Shown: positions 43,070 through 51,826, counted from the stretch's first letter. The stretch: 64,000 nucleotides of DNA from Sphingomonas sp. QA11 (GCF_028473665.1 NZ_CP098774.1:2356001-2420000); one strand, 5' to 3'. Made by a program: numbers and translations. Notes: generated from the letters alone by a model not told the origin.

Positions 43070-44401
43070 TCAATAAAGCAGCTTGCGGATGCTCGTATCG
43101 GTACCGAACTGACGATAGACCAGTTCGTCGAACATATATTTGAACGGCGGGCACTGCTTGCCGTGAAAATTGCGGTTGAGGTCGCGCACTTTAGGACAGC
43201 TGCCCATGCAGGTCGGCAGCAACGCGCAGGCACGACACTCGCTGTCGTCGAGCGGATCGCGCTCGCTGAGCGGGCTTTTCGAGAGCCTCGGCCAGCCCGC
43301 CGGATCGTCGAGCCGGCCGATGCAACGCCCGTCATTCTCGAGCTCGGCCCAGCATTTGTAGAGCTCGCCTTTCGCTGACACCACGAACGCATTGATCGAA
43401 TCCACCTGGCATACGCCGGTGAGGCTCGGCGTCGGGGCCGCGTGCGCGATCGGCCAGCCGTTTCGCGCGCAGACCGCGATGGCATGGGACTTGAACTGCG
43501 CGAACTCGCGCGCGGTGAGCACCGTCGCGGCTGTCGGCTGCCGGGAGAAATTCTCGACATGGGCAAGATCGACCTGGATACGGTCGAGCAGCCCCTCGGC
43601 ATCCAGTTCGCGATACAGGTCCTCGAACTGGTCCTGATTCGAACGATCGACATTCATTCGCACCAGCACCGCCATCGACGCGGGAATATGGCGGATGTTG
43701 GCAACGATCTTGGCGAAGGTGCCGCCCCGGCTCCGTTTGAGGAAACGACGCGAATCGTGCACCTCGGCAGGCCCGTCGAGCGTGATCTGCACGTGCGAGA
43801 CACCGCAATGATCGAGCATGGAGCAGGTCTTGACGCTCAGCCCATAGCCGTTCGTGATGATGTTGGCCTTGTAGGCGCCGATCGCGCCACTGCGCTCGCG
43901 TTCCTGGAACATCGCGCTCAATCGCTCGATCACCGCGAGCCCCATCAGCGGCTCGCCGCCAAACCAGGTCACGCTGAGCGCCGGGGACGGCCCGACCGAC
44001 TCGCAAAGACCATCAGCGAACGCGACCAGGCGATCCTGGACAGCGACGCTCATCATCCCTTTGACGTGCGTTTCGAAACAATAGTCGCAACCGAAATTGC
44101 AATCCATCGTCGGGGTGATGGTCAGGTGCGGCGCGTATTTGTTTTGCCGGGCGGTGTTGAAGGCGATGCCGACGGATTCGACCTCGTCGATCTGGCGGTC
44201 GACAGCGAAACCTGCCTGGTGGAGAATGTCGCCATCCTCCGCCAGCACATCGCCTGAGCGGATAGCGCCGTAGAGAGCGCGCAACCGATCGTCGAGGACC
44301 AGGTAATTTCCCGTCGCCGTATTATAAATGGCCTCGAACGCGTCGCCATCCCGCTTCACCGCAACGTTGAACACAGACGCGGCGAGCGTAGCGGAGGTCA
44401 T
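43070..44401 (-). CDS. Radical SAM/SPASM peptide maturase (RiPP modification enzyme)
   Basis: 443-aa enzyme. Residues 1-95 look like a peptide-recognition N-terminus (AIYNTATGNYLVLDDRLRAL). The radical SAM core has C101-x3-C105-x2-C108 (CNFGCDYC) and the SAM-binding GGEP at 148-151. The C-terminal SPASM domain is complete: C331-x13-G-x4-C350, then C389-x2-C392-x5-C398-x3-C402 and C417, enough for two auxiliary Fe-S clusters. Such enzymes cross-link or oxidise residues (often Cys) in ribosomal peptides. The start is one base after the stop of the 65-codon precursor-like gene. Confidence 0.93.
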   Translation of the reverse strand: MTSATLAASVFNVAVKRDGDAFEAIYNTATGNYLVLDDRLRALYGAIRSGDVLAEDGDILHQAGFAVDRQIDEVESVGIAFNTARQNKYAPHLTITPTMDCNFGCDYCFETHVKGMMSVAVQDRLVAFADGLCESVGPSPALSVTWFGGEPLMGLAVIERLSAMFQERERSGAIGAYKANIITNGYGLSVKTCSMLDHCGVSHVQITLDGPAEVHDSRRFLKRSRGGTFAKIVANIRHIPASMAVLVRMNVDRSNQDQFEDLYRELDAEGLLDRIQVDLAHVENFSRQPTAATVLTAREFAQFKSHAIAVCARNGWPIAHAAPTPSLTGVCQVDSINAFVVSAKGELYKCWAELENDGRCIGRLDDPAGWPRLSKSPLSERDPLDDSECRACALLPTCMGSCPKVRDLNRNFHGKQCPPFKYMFDELVYRQFGTDTSIRKLLY

Positions 44402-44599
44402 TCAATTGGACTGTTTTTCAAGCGGCGAGCATCCCGGAGAGCTGAAATCCATGCATTGCGACACGGGATCGCAGCTCAGCATCTTCGGCTTGCAAGTGAT
44501 CGTGTAGGCGTCGCACTCATCACTCGAAGCGACCACGTTCTCGATCAGGCGACGCGCATGCTCGTTATTGTACGAATCCGCATTTTCCGCATCACTCAT
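44402..44599 (-). CDS. Cysteine-rich RiPP precursor peptide candidate
   Basis: 65-aa peptide. ATG 44599 is behind GGAG at eight bases. The first ~28 residues form an acidic, helix-prone leader (AENADSYNNEHARRLIENVVASSDE). The C-terminal part has five cysteines at 29, 36, 43, 49 and 57, spaced 7, 7, 6 and 8, amid Asp/Ser/Pro/Thr. The stop is flush with the ATG of the SPASM maturase, so they are co-translated. Cys spacing and the partner suggest a thioether (ranthipeptide/sactipeptide-like) product. I do not match it to a named precursor family. Confidence 0.82.
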   Translation of the reverse strand: MSDAENADSYNNEHARRLIENVVASSDECDAYTITCKPKMLSCDPVSQCMDFSSPGCSPLEKQSN

Positions 44600-45017
44600 T
44601 GTTTATCTCCAGGCGAGTCGAGTACCGAGTGAAGATGCATCGACTCTCATACGACCGCAATTCAATTGTTTTGCAGTCGCTGCACGATCCTTTCCCGAAT
44701 ACGTAAATGACGAAGGGGATTCTCATCGGAAGAACGCCCCGGCTACGTCTCGATGAACAGGGGCGCTATGGTTTTTGATCCGATTCTGAGCTTTCGATAG
44801 GCACGTAATTCCAACCCCGGCTCCCGGAACAAGAACGCGGTCCATCATCGCAACCTGATTGGGATCAGCATTTCTCCGCTGAGTTGATCAAGTCGGTGAG
44901 CCCGACGCCGCCAATTCGGCCCAGTCCCGCCTTGCTCCCGCATCAGCCAAAGCGCTCGCTCCTGCACGCGACGACTCGCGCCCGGGAAATACCGCCCATG
45001 TCCAATCTCTTTGAATA
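44600..45017. other. Gene-free region upstream of the RiPP locus
   Basis: About 420 bp without a supported gene. It is AT-richer near 44640-44780 and must contain the promoter of the minus-strand RiPP operon; I cannot place the elements with confidence. No exporter, protease or immunity gene is found in it. Confidence 0.4.
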
Positions 45018-45332
45018 ATGAGATTTTTGATGAGTCTGTTCGGCGGCCGGAAGCGCCACAGCTCACAGCGGGTCGTGTCGAGCGAGCAAGCCCTCAGGCA
45101 TCCGCTGGAAAGTACCGCGCGCGCGGCGATCAAGCGCGGTCGATATCGAATCTACGGTTCGGATGAGAACCGCGCGACACTTCTTGTCGTGGGGACGCCA
45201 AGCCTCATCGTGACGGTATTTCGTTATCCCGCCGATGATGGCCCGCAAGAGACGCTATCAATCCAAACCATTGAAACGACTTACCTGACGGGGTTCGACC
45301 TTCACGAACAACTCGATCCACTTTGGGGGTGA
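45018..45332 (+). CDS. Small hypothetical protein
   Basis: 104-aa basic protein: MRFLMSLFGGRKRHSSQRVVS at the start, then RYRIYGSDENRATLLVVGTPSLIVTVFRYP and LSIQTIETTYLTGFDLHEQLDPLWG. ATG 45030 is an alternative start. A ribosome site is poor (AATGAG). No family is recognised. The strand-and-turn appearance is compatible with a real small protein; I keep it with limited confidence. It is convergent with the following DUF1801 gene. Confidence 0.4.
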   Translation: MRFLMSLFGGRKRHSSQRVVSSEQALRHPLESTARAAIKRGRYRIYGSDENRATLLVVGTPSLIVTVFRYPADDGPQETLSIQTIETTYLTGFDLHEQLDPLWG

Positions 45333-45376
45333 CCGTCCGGCGCGATCCCGGCGATCTCGGTGACCACATGTGACCT

Positions 45377-45796
45377 TCATTCGCCCTTCCGGCGCCGAGC
45401 GGGGCGACCGGTCGACATGTTGAGCGCCACCGCCGCGCGAACGAGCGTCTTCAGCGCCTCTTCGTCGACCTTGTCGCCCTCGTGGAAATCGATCGCGCGC
45501 CTGACATTGCCGTCGAGGCTCGAATTTAACAGGCCCGACGGGTCCTCCAGCGCGGCCCCCTTGGCGAAGGTCAGCTTCACGACATTTTTGTACGTCTCGC
45601 CAGTGCAGATCATGCCTTCGCGCTCCCACACCGGAACGCCGCGCCACTTCCACTCCTCGACCATATCGGGTTCGGCCTGCCTGATCAGGCCGCGGAGCCG
45701 GCCAAGCAACTCGCCCCGCCAGTCGCCCAGTTCCCTGATCCGCGCATCGATCAGTTGGGAGACGGAGTCCCCGCCTTCTTCCTTCGAACTGGTCAT
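45377..45796 (-). CDS. DUF1801 domain protein (first copy)
   Basis: 139-aa YdhG/DUF1801-type protein. It has the helix LGDWRGELLGRLRGLIRQAEPDMVEEWKWRGVPVWEREG and FAKGAALEDPSGLLN ... RAIDFHEGDKVDEEALKTLVRAAV, the fold usual in small iron- or phosphate-binding CyaY-like proteins. ATG 45796 is used because GGAG stands six bases upstream. The frame upstream through the 27-bp array (45809-45913) is open but is the repeat itself. Its neighbour 45921-46352 is a second member of the same family. Confidence 0.8.
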   Translation of the reverse strand: MTSSKEEGGDSVSQLIDARIRELGDWRGELLGRLRGLIRQAEPDMVEEWKWRGVPVWEREGMICTGETYKNVVKLTFAKGAALEDPSGLLNSSLDGNVRRAIDFHEGDKVDEEALKTLVRAAVALNMSTGRPARRRKGE

Positions 45797-45834
45797 CCTC
45801 TTCTCCATGATCGTTGTCGCCCGAGAGCCCCCGG

Positions 45835-45941
45835 GTTGCTCACATCCGTTCGAGTGCAAAGGTTGCTCACATCCGTTCGCGGGCAAAAGTTGCTCACATC
45901 CGTTCGCGGGCAAAAGTTGCTCACATCCGTTCGCCGGGCAA
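45835..45941. repeat. 27-bp tandem array (about four copies)
   Basis: Unit GTTGCTCACATCCGTTCG-CGGGCAAAA (split here; 27 bp). Copies at 45835, 45862, 45889 and 45916; the middle two are identical and the outer two differ by a few bases. The unit contains the terminal codons and stop of the second DUF1801 gene (reading GERM-stop on the minus strand), so the array is a duplication of that gene's 3' end running toward the first DUF1801 gene. 27 bp equals nine codons. Confidence 0.9.
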
Positions 45942-46352
45942 TTGACTGGCCTGCCTCACCCAGTCGGCGAGTTGCTGCTCATCAAGGTCGTCACCCTCGT
46001 GGATATTAAAATAGCGCGTGTCGTTGCTTCTGGATTCGCTGGGCGGCACCGGGTCCAGCGACGTGCCGCGGAAGAAAGCCAGCTTCACATATCGCTTGAA
46101 GCAATGGATTCCGAGGAACCAGCCCTCACCTTCACCCCCGTATAACGGCGAGTTCCATTTAACCGCCTTGCGCACGCCGGGAACAGTTCGCTCGATCAGC
46201 ACGTCGAGGCGGCGCCCGACCTCGCTTTTCCAGTCAGGCATGGCCGCGATATAGGCTTGCACCGGAGCATCCCCCTCGCCCTTCGCGATCTGGGGGTTGC
46301 CCCCGGCGAGGAGAGACGGCGCGGCGGCGGCCCCCTTCGATTTGTCGGCCAT
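45921..46352 (-). CDS. DUF1801 domain protein (second copy)
   Basis: 143-aa DUF1801 protein: AYIAAMPDWKSEVGRRLDVLIERTVPGVRKAVKWNSPLYGGEGEGW, then FKRYVKLAFFRGTSLDP and NIHEGDDLDEQQLADWVRQA. Not closely alike its neighbour, so an old duplication. Its 3' end is the template of the 27-bp array. It sits just after a small membrane gene and an SRPBCC/ArsR operon, where DUF1801 proteins are common companions. Confidence 0.88.
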   Translation of the reverse strand: MADKSKGAAAAPSLLAGGNPQIAKGEGDAPVQAYIAAMPDWKSEVGRRLDVLIERTVPGVRKAVKWNSPLYGGEGEGWFLGIHCFKRYVKLAFFRGTSLDPVPPSESRSNDTRYFNIHEGDDLDEQQLADWVRQASQLPGERM

Positions 46353-46359
46353 TCCGCCA

Positions 46360-46578
46360 CTACCCGACGGCGCGCCGCCAGCCGCGCCATCTGGCGGCGT
46401 AGGGCAGCACGAACATGTACAGGCCGCTGAACAGCAGCAGGAAGAGCGGGAGCAGCGGCGAATAGACGATCCAGGGCGGCGGTGTCCCCAGCGCCATGGC
46501 GACGAAATTGGCGATGACGGTCGCCGTGAAGACGATGGACAGCCAGCGATGGCCTTGCCGAATCCATGCGTTCAACAT
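46360..46578 (-). CDS. Small membrane protein
   Basis: 72-aa protein, MLNAWIRQGHRWLSIVFTATVIANFVAM then YSPLLPLFLLLFSGLYMFVLPY, two membrane helices and a basic tail (AARWRGWRRAVG). ATG 46578 agrees with the hydrophobic pattern; a longer frame upstream reads as noncoding. It lies between the SRPBCC gene and the DUF1801 gene with short gaps, so it probably belongs to the same operon as arsR and SRPBCC. Function unknown. Confidence 0.72.
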   Translation of the reverse strand: MLNAWIRQGHRWLSIVFTATVIANFVAMALGTPPPWIVYSPLLPLFLLLFSGLYMFVLPYAARWRGWRRAVG

Positions 46579-46621
46579 GTACGGAATCTCCGTCGAAGGA
46601 TGGCGCCGAAACGCCGGGGCA

Positions 46622-47032
46622 TCAGTCCATCCGCGCCAGGAGCTGTTCGAGATTGCCCAGGAACCGGGGCCACCCCGCCTTCGCACCGAAATAAGCCTGT
46701 TGCTGATCCGACTTGAAGCCCGACTGCTCCATGCGCAGGCGCGTCCCCGTGTCGGTCGGGCTGAGAGTCCAGGTGACGACGCTCTCAAGGCCAAGACCAC
46801 CCCAGCTATAGGACAGAATCCTGTTCGGCTCGACCTCAAGGACTTGGCAATCGACGCCGCCCCAGTCGGCGCTGAAATGGAAACGATGGTCCACGACAGG
46901 CTTGATGTCGCCCTTCATCAGCCATTCCCCGATCAGGTGCGGCTGCGTAAGCGCGCGCCAGATCTTTTCCGGCGGCCACGCTATCTCGCGTTCGACGGTG
47001 ACGGTGCGCGTTTCGGTCGCGGTATCGTTCAT
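46622..47032 (-). CDS. SRPBCC/AHSA1-domain protein
   Basis: 136-aa START-like protein: TVTVEREIAWPPEKIWRALTQPHLIGEWLMKGDIKPVVDHRFHF, then the WSYSWGGLG strand and GTRLRMEQSGFKSDQQQAYFGAKAGWPRFLGNLEQLL, as in AHSA1 (Aha1-related) family members. Such proteins bind hydrophobic ligands. Its ATG overlaps the arsR stop (ATGA), the frequent ArsR-SRPBCC operon. Confidence 0.9.
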   Translation of the reverse strand: MNDTATETRTVTVEREIAWPPEKIWRALTQPHLIGEWLMKGDIKPVVDHRFHFSADWGGVDCQVLEVEPNRILSYSWGGLGLESVVTWTLSPTDTGTRLRMEQSGFKSDQQQAYFGAKAGWPRFLGNLEQLLARMD

Positions 47033-47352
47033 TGATCCATCCTTCTGAGCAAATCCTCGAGATCGTCGAACCGGCTCTGCCAGAAGCCGGCCATCTGGCT
47101 CGTCCAGTCGATCAGAGGGGCCAGGGCGCCGAGCTGCGCGCTGTAATGCGTCTGGCGACCGTCCGGCCGGTCGCGCACCAGCCCAGCCTGTTTCAGGACC
47201 CCGAGATGCTTGGAGACGGCAGGCTGCGAAACGCCGGCACGCGCCGTCAACGCTCCGACCGTCTGCTCGCCGTCACGGCACAGCCGCTCGAAAATGGCCC
47301 GTCGCGTCGGATCGGCAAGCGTCCGGAAGAGTATGTCCTGAGTGTCGGGCAT
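47029..47352 (-). CDS. ArsR-family transcriptional repressor
   Basis: 107-aa winged-helix repressor: LADPTRRAIFERLCRDGEQTVGALTARAGVSQPAVSKHLGVLKQAGLVRDRPDGRQTHYSAQ (in parts), an ArsR/SmtB-type HTH without the usual metal-binding cysteines, so its signal is not clear. It controls the SRPBCC gene it overlaps. Self-contained unit between small accessory genes. Confidence 0.93.
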   Translation of the reverse strand: MPDTQDILFRTLADPTRRAIFERLCRDGEQTVGALTARAGVSQPAVSKHLGVLKQAGLVRDRPDGRQTHYSAQLGALAPLIDWTSQMAGFWQSRFDDLEDLLRRMDQ

Positions 47353-47517
47353 CCGGTATCGATAACTTCCTGGCTATTGATAAATCCATAACCATCGAGA
47401 TATGAATGAGTCAAGTGGCAACAATTATCACTGCCACGGAAAGCGAACGCTTGCGCACCACGGACGGCCAGTTACATAACCAGTAGTGAATAGGTCTAGG
47501 GCGCCCTCGGGCTCCTG

Positions 47518-48000
47518 CTATTTGGCCGTACGCCCCAGCGACCAGCGGGAAGCCTTGCCGGGACTGACATCGGCCCTGGCCAGGGTATCCTGACGCGCAC
47601 GGCTGCCGTCATGCAACTCGCGTTCGCCCGCCAGATAGTCGCTCCGCTGCCCCTGCAGGCTCGACGCCGTCATCTGCAACGCACCCCGGACCATCTTGAT
47701 CGTGGCGAAATGGCGGTCGGCGTAATCGTCGTCGAACCTCGACCAGTCGACATCGCCCCACAGGCGGTCATGGTCGAGGAATTCGGTGAGCTCCTGCTCC
47801 GGCAGCCGCCCGAAAGCGTCATGATATTCCTGGAAGGATTCGATCAGGGCCAGGGCCTGAACGCCGACGTTCCGCGCCTTGCCGGCGCCGCGCGACACAA
47901 GAATGAGGTTCGCCGTCAGTTCTCGAACCGCGGAGGCGACTGCCATCGCTGCCGCCTCCTGCGCGATGACTGTTTCGGAGCGTTCACTGACCAGCTTCAT
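47518..48000 (-). CDS. Hypothetical protein
   Basis: 160-aa protein, MKLVSERSETVIAQEAAAMAVASAVRELTANL, helical throughout, with NVGVQALALIESFQEYHDAFGRLPEQELTEFLDHD and a charged middle (WSRFDDDYADRHFATIKMVRGAL). No recognisable catalytic motif or membrane segment. No family is recognised. It lies between arsR and the nicotinamidase gene on the same strand, with gaps of about 160 bp on each side. Confidence 0.65.
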   Translation of the reverse strand: MKLVSERSETVIAQEAAAMAVASAVRELTANLILVSRGAGKARNVGVQALALIESFQEYHDAFGRLPEQELTEFLDHDRLWGDVDWSRFDDDYADRHFATIKMVRGALQMTASSLQGQRSDYLAGERELHDGSRARQDTLARADVSPGKASRWSLGRTAK

Positions 48001-48156
48001 GTAGCGCCCTTCACCCGGCCGGGCTGTCCCGCCGCGATTTCAGGATGATGATAGCGCAGGCGTCCTGGCCACTCCAAGGGCGGGCATGGGCCGTCGGCAT
48101 CCCAAAGCGGCACGATCCTGTCCACAATGGTGCAAGCGAACATTGTCGCACGGCTC

Positions 48157-48741
48157 TCACGCGAGGGCCACGGCGCGTCCCGCGAAGTCGTCGGCCAGGA
48201 CCTGCTCGATCGGCCTGGCGATGCCACGCGTGAGCGCTTCGGGCACGGTCACGCTGAAGCCGCGGTCGACAAGGCCGTCGATCGCCCAGCGCACGCAATA
48301 GTCCGCCGCCACGCCGATCACGATCGCGTCCCCGACACCCGATGCCTTCAGGTCACGGAAAAAGGCGTCGCGATCGACCTGCGCGCCACCACCGATCGGC
48401 TCCACCATCAGCCCGTCCTCCTCCCACATCGCGAACACGCCCTTTTCCAGCCGCCAGGCCGGGATGGCCGGATCGACCCGGCCAGCGTCGAGGACATTGC
48501 GCCACCCCGCAGTCTCCCGGATGCAGTGGATCGGGAATTCGGCCGCCTCCGGCGACGACGGGTAGGTGTCGGCGAAATGCGTATCGAAGGTGAACAGCAC
48601 CGCGGCGGTCTCGTCGGGACTCAACGCCCCGAGCCAGGCGTTCATCGGCGCGACCAGCGCATCGGCTCCGCCGACCGCCAGCGCGCCATCGGGATTCATG
48701 AAGTCCGCCTGGGTGTCGACGACGATCACGATCTTCTTCAT
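48157..48741 (-). CDS. Nicotinamidase/isochorismatase-family hydrolase
   Basis: 194-aa cysteine hydrolase. The catalytic triad is Asp in VVDTQADF (residues 8-15), Lys in LEKGVF and Cys in [11 protein letters not shown]. The divergent neighbour is nicotinate phosphoribosyltransferase, so nicotinamidase (nicotinamide to nicotinate, the step before PncB) is the natural reading. ATG 48741 is used because upstream residues do not fit the family. Export signals are absent. Confidence 0.85.
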   Translation of the reverse strand: MKKIVIVVDTQADFMNPDGALAVGGADALVAPMNAWLGALSPDETAAVLFTFDTHFADTYPSSPEAAEFPIHCIRETAGWRNVLDAGRVDPAIPAWRLEKGVFAMWEEDGLMVEPIGGGAQVDRDAFFRDLKASGVGDAIVIGVAADYCVRWAIDGLVDRGFSVTVPEALTRGIARPIEQVLADDFAGRAVALA

Positions 48742-48803
48742 CTCAAGCTCCGGCGGCATTTGTGGGGGTAGACGCTCGCGGCATTTGCCGGGAGAAGGTT
48801 GCC

Positions 48804-50108
48804 ATGGTTCTGACCGACATCGCGACACGCTCCTATAATCACGGCTGGCGCCTCGACCCGATCGTGCGCAGCCTGCTCGACACCGACTTCTACAAGCTGC
48901 TCATGCTGCAGATGATCCGGCATCTCCATCCGGATGTCGAGGTGACCTTCTCGGTTCTCAATCGCACCAGGACGGTCAGGCTCGCTGAGTTCATTGACGA
49001 GGCGGAATTGCGCGCCCAGCTCGATCATGCGCGCACGGTACGGTTCGGCAAGAAGGAGCTGATCTGGCTCGCCGGCAACAGCTTCTACGGCAAGGAGCGG
49101 ATGTTCGCGCCCGACTTCATCGCCTGGCTCGCCGATTTTCAGCTGCCGCCCTATGAGCTGAGGACTGTCGACGGCCAATATGAGCTGCGCTTCGCCGGCC
49201 CCTGGACCCACACAATGATGTGGGAGATTCCGGCCCTCTGCATCATCAACGAGCTACGCTCGCGTACTGCCCTGCGCAATCACGACCGCTTCGAGCTCGA
49301 CGTCACCTATGCTCGCGCCAAGGCACGCCTGTGGGACAAGGTCGAACGGCTGAAGCAGTTGCCCGATCTTGTCCTCTCCGATTTCGGGACGCGGCGGCGC
49401 CACGGCCATTTGTGGCAACGCTGGTGCGTCGAGGCGCTCAAGGAAGGGCTCGGCGACCGCTTCATCGGCACATCCAACGTGCTGCTGGCAATGGACGCCG
49501 ATCTCGAGGCGATCGGCACGAACGCGCATGAATTGCCGATGGTGGCGGCCGCCCTCTCTCGCGACGATGCCGAACTCGCCACCGCGCCGTACCGCGTGCT
49601 GGAGGAATGGCGCCAGCATTATGCCGGCAACCTGCTGATCGTGCTGCCAGACGCTTTCGGTACGACCGCCTTCCTGGCCGGCGCGCCCGACTGGGTCGCC
49701 GACTGGACCGGTTTCCGCCCGGACAGCGCGCCGCCGATCGAGGGCGGCGAGCAGATCATCGCCTGGTGGGAACAGCATGGTGTCGATCCCCGCACCAAGC
49801 TGCTGATCTTCTCCGACGGCATGGATGTCGACTCGATCGAGCGCACCTATCGGCATTTCAACGGCCGCGTGCGCATGAGCTTCGGCTGGGGGACCAATCT
49901 CACCAACGATTTCCGCGGCTGCGATCCGCACGGCGGCGCCGGGCTCGAGCCGATCTCGCTCGTGTGCAAAGTGACGAGCGCCAACGGGCACCCGGCGGTC
50001 AAGCTCTCCGACAACCCGGCCAAGGCAACCGGCGATCCAGCCGAGATCCAGCGCTATCTGCGGGTCTTTGGCGAAGCTGGCCGCGTTGCGAGCGAGGTGG
50101 TTGTTTAG
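48804..50108 (+). CDS. pncB: Nicotinate phosphoribosyltransferase
   Basis: 434-aa NAD-salvage enzyme using PRPP to convert nicotinate to NaMN. Signature blocks: [16 protein letters not shown] near the N-terminus, [29 protein letters not shown] with the phospho-histidine region, GTSNVLLAM, and [32 protein letters not shown] 48804 follows GGGAGAAGG. Divergent from the nicotinamidase gene with 62 bp between, suggesting shared control. Confidence 0.95.
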   Translation: MVLTDIATRSYNHGWRLDPIVRSLLDTDFYKLLMLQMIRHLHPDVEVTFSVLNRTRTVRLAEFIDEAELRAQLDHARTVRFGKKELIWLAGNSFYGKERMFAPDFIAWLADFQLPPYELRTVDGQYELRFAGPWTHTMMWEIPALCIINELRSRTALRNHDRFELDVTYARAKARLWDKVERLKQLPDLVLSDFGTRRRHGHLWQRWCVEALKEGLGDRFIGTSNVLLAMDADLEAIGTNAHELPMVAAALSRDDAELATAPYRVLEEWRQHYAGNLLIVLPDAFGTTAFLAGAPDWVADWTGFRPDSAPPIEGGEQIIAWWEQHGVDPRTKLLIFSDGMDVDSIERTYRHFNGRVRMSFGWGTNLTNDFRGCDPHGGAGLEPISLVCKVTSANGHPAVKLSDNPAKATGDPAEIQRYLRVFGEAGRVASEVVV

Positions 50109-50416
50109 GACCGGATCGACTTTCACAACCGGCGGCCCAGGATGATGATTCGCGCAGAGGCGCGAAGGACGCTGAGAAGCTCCGGCCTGCGGCTCGGGCG
50201 GTTTGCGATTACAAGCACGTGATGATCGAGTTCGCATCAGCTCCGCGTCCTCCGCGCGCCCCCTTCTCTTTGCTGCAACTGTGCCATCGTGAACGTCGAT
50301 CCGACTTAGATATCGCAATGATCCACGACATTTCCGTCGCCGCAGAACCGCGTTCCCGCCACTTTACGGGCCTTTAATCCCCCATCGGCTACTCGCTCCC
50401 CGAACGAGCGAGCGGC
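50109..50416. other. Gene-free stretch with a dispersed-repeat-like segment
   Basis: About 310 bp without a gene. Around 50152-50275 the bases read CGCGCAGAGGCGCGAAGGACGC ... CTCCGCGTCCTCCGCGCG, an imperfect inverted arrangement of a G/C-rich motif that I recognise as resembling short dispersed repeats between sphingomonad genes. It is also close enough to act as a transcript end for pncB. Confidence 0.4.
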
Positions 50417-50902
50417 ATGGATCGAAATGCGCTCGGCTATACGCAGTCGATCCGGTGGGGAAATATCGTGCCACAACCACTATCGATCCGCCTGTTCGCG
50501 CTGCTGTTCGGCTTCTCCGTCATCCTCTCCGTCACGCTCGCGCTGTACACTGCGCGATCGATGGCCTTCGGCTTTCCGATCACACCCGAAGCAAGCGCGA
50601 TTCTGGCGGGCAGGATCCTGGCGATCAGGATGGTCGGTGCCGCCTTCGCCTTGTCGCTGATGCTACTCGTCTTCTTCTTCAAATCGCGCTCGGCGCGCGG
50701 CACGCTGGTCGCGCGCTGGGTGCTGGGCGTGGTGACGAGCGTCGCCTTCCTGCGCGGCATCGGGATCGTCGATCCCGTCAATGATGGCGGCATGGCGACG
50801 CTGGCAATTTCGCTCATCCAGTTGACCATGGAAGCGTTTGCCATCCTCCTGCTCTACGGCGAGGACGCGGCCGACTGGTTCGATATGCGGGTCTGGCGCT
50901 AG
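50417..50902 (+). CDS. Integral membrane protein, hypothetical
   Basis: 161-aa protein with four membrane helices: RLFALLFGFSVILSVTLALY, VGAAFALSLMLLVFFF, VLGVVTSVAFLRGIGI and LAISLIQLTMEAFAILLLY, ending EDAADWFDMRVWR. The ATG at 50417 or GTG 50468 could start it; the first is used. No family is recognised. Its 3' end overlaps the convergent small gene by four bases. Confidence 0.75.
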   Translation: MDRNALGYTQSIRWGNIVPQPLSIRLFALLFGFSVILSVTLALYTARSMAFGFPITPEASAILAGRILAIRMVGAAFALSLMLLVFFFKSRSARGTLVARWVLGVVTSVAFLRGIGIVDPVNDGGMATLAISLIQLTMEAFAILLLYGEDAADWFDMRVWR

Positions 50903-51102
50903 CCCTCGATCAGATCAAGATACGCCACCACATCATTGTCCGTCGCCAGGAACAGTCCCGCCTGAACCTCTTCCGGCTGCGCCGCGGCGATGGCCATGGC
51001 CTCGCCAAGCGGGCCGTAGAACAGGGTCGAGGCCCCTCCCCCGTCATCGCCATCGGACAAATGATAGAGGCGCACGGACACGCTGTCGGCGGTGGTTCGC
51101 AT
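50899..51102 (-). CDS. Small conserved hypothetical protein
   Basis: 67-aa acidic protein: MRTTADSVSVRLYHLSDGDDGG, then LFYGPLGEAMAIAAAQPEEVQAGLFLATDNDVVAYLDLIEG. ATG 51102 is chosen because the longer frame to 51216 reads as unlikely. Regular strand-helix alternation suggests a folded small protein; I think it is sphingomonad-specific. Convergent with the membrane protein, codirectional with the DJ-1 gene upstream. Confidence 0.65.
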   Translation of the reverse strand: MRTTADSVSVRLYHLSDGDDGGGASTLFYGPLGEAMAIAAAQPEEVQAGLFLATDNDVVAYLDLIEG

Positions 51103-51142
51103 CGCTGCTAGATGCGACGCGCGCCGATCGGCTGCAACCCCG

Positions 51143-51826
51143 TCAGCAGGGAATGCAGAGTGGAATATTATCGCCGGCGGTATCCAGCGGACATTCATCG
51201 GTACCGGGGATCGCACCGCCGACCGGCGGACAGGGATAATATTGAGTCGTGAGCTGTACCTGCTTGGCCACCTCGGTTCCCTTCAGCAGTTCGATCAGCC
51301 GCAACGACTCGTCGAGGCCGGAGGAGATGCCGCCCCCCGTCAGCCGGTCGCGGTCGAGGTGGTAGCGCGGATAGCCCTCGACCACCTTCACCCCCTGGTA
51401 GTGCTTGAGGCACGGGATGAAGGCCCAGTGAGTCGTCGCCTCATAGCCGTCGAGCAGACCCGCCGCGGCCAGCAGCATCGCCCCTTCGCACACGGAAGCG
51501 ACCAGAGGCGTGACCGCCGCCTTGTCGCGCAGGAAGCCAAGATAGGTGTCGTCCTTCATCAGCACGTTAAGCGCCGCCGGGTCGCCGCCCGGCACCCACA
51601 GAGCCGCATAGTCCGGGCTCGCTTCAGCGAAGGTCTTGAGCACCTCGAAACGGAAACCTTCGCGAAAGCAGTGCATGCGGCTCTCCGCCGCAACCAGTTC
51701 GACCTCGAACCCCGCCCAGGTGAACATCTCATACGGACCCGTGACGTCCAGCATGTCGACTGAATCATACACCGGCATGCCGATGATCGGCTTGCTGCTG
51801 TCTTTCCCTTCCCCATGTCCTTCCAT
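51143..51826 (-). CDS. DJ-1/PfpI-family protein (isonitrile hydratase/AraC-type amidase-like)
   Basis: 227-aa class I glutamine-amidotransferase-like protein: IIGMPVYDSVDMLDVTGPYEMF, VPGGDPAALNVLM, then the nucleophile elbow VASVCEGAMLLAAAGLLDGYEATTHWAF and GGISSGLDESLRLIELL. This is the inhA (isonitrile hydratase) or DJ-1/ThiJ type. The Cys and downstream His pattern is kept, so it should be active. ATG 51826 gives the usual length. C-terminal cysteines (DTAGDNIPLCIPC) are unusual. Confidence 0.88.
   Translation of the reverse strand: MEGHGEGKDSSKPIIGMPVYDSVDMLDVTGPYEMFTWAGFEVELVAAESRMHCFREGFRFEVLKTFAEASPDYAALWVPGGDPAALNVLMKDDTYLGFLRDKAAVTPLVASVCEGAMLLAAAGLLDGYEATTHWAFIPCLKHYQGVKVVEGYPRYHLDRDRLTGGGISSGLDESLRLIELLKGTEVAKQVQLTTQYYPCPPVGGAIPGTDECPLDTAGDNIPLCIPC

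Noticed and set aside
49254..50318. 354-codon frame antisense to pncB
   Set aside because: Shadow of pncB; no independent evidence.
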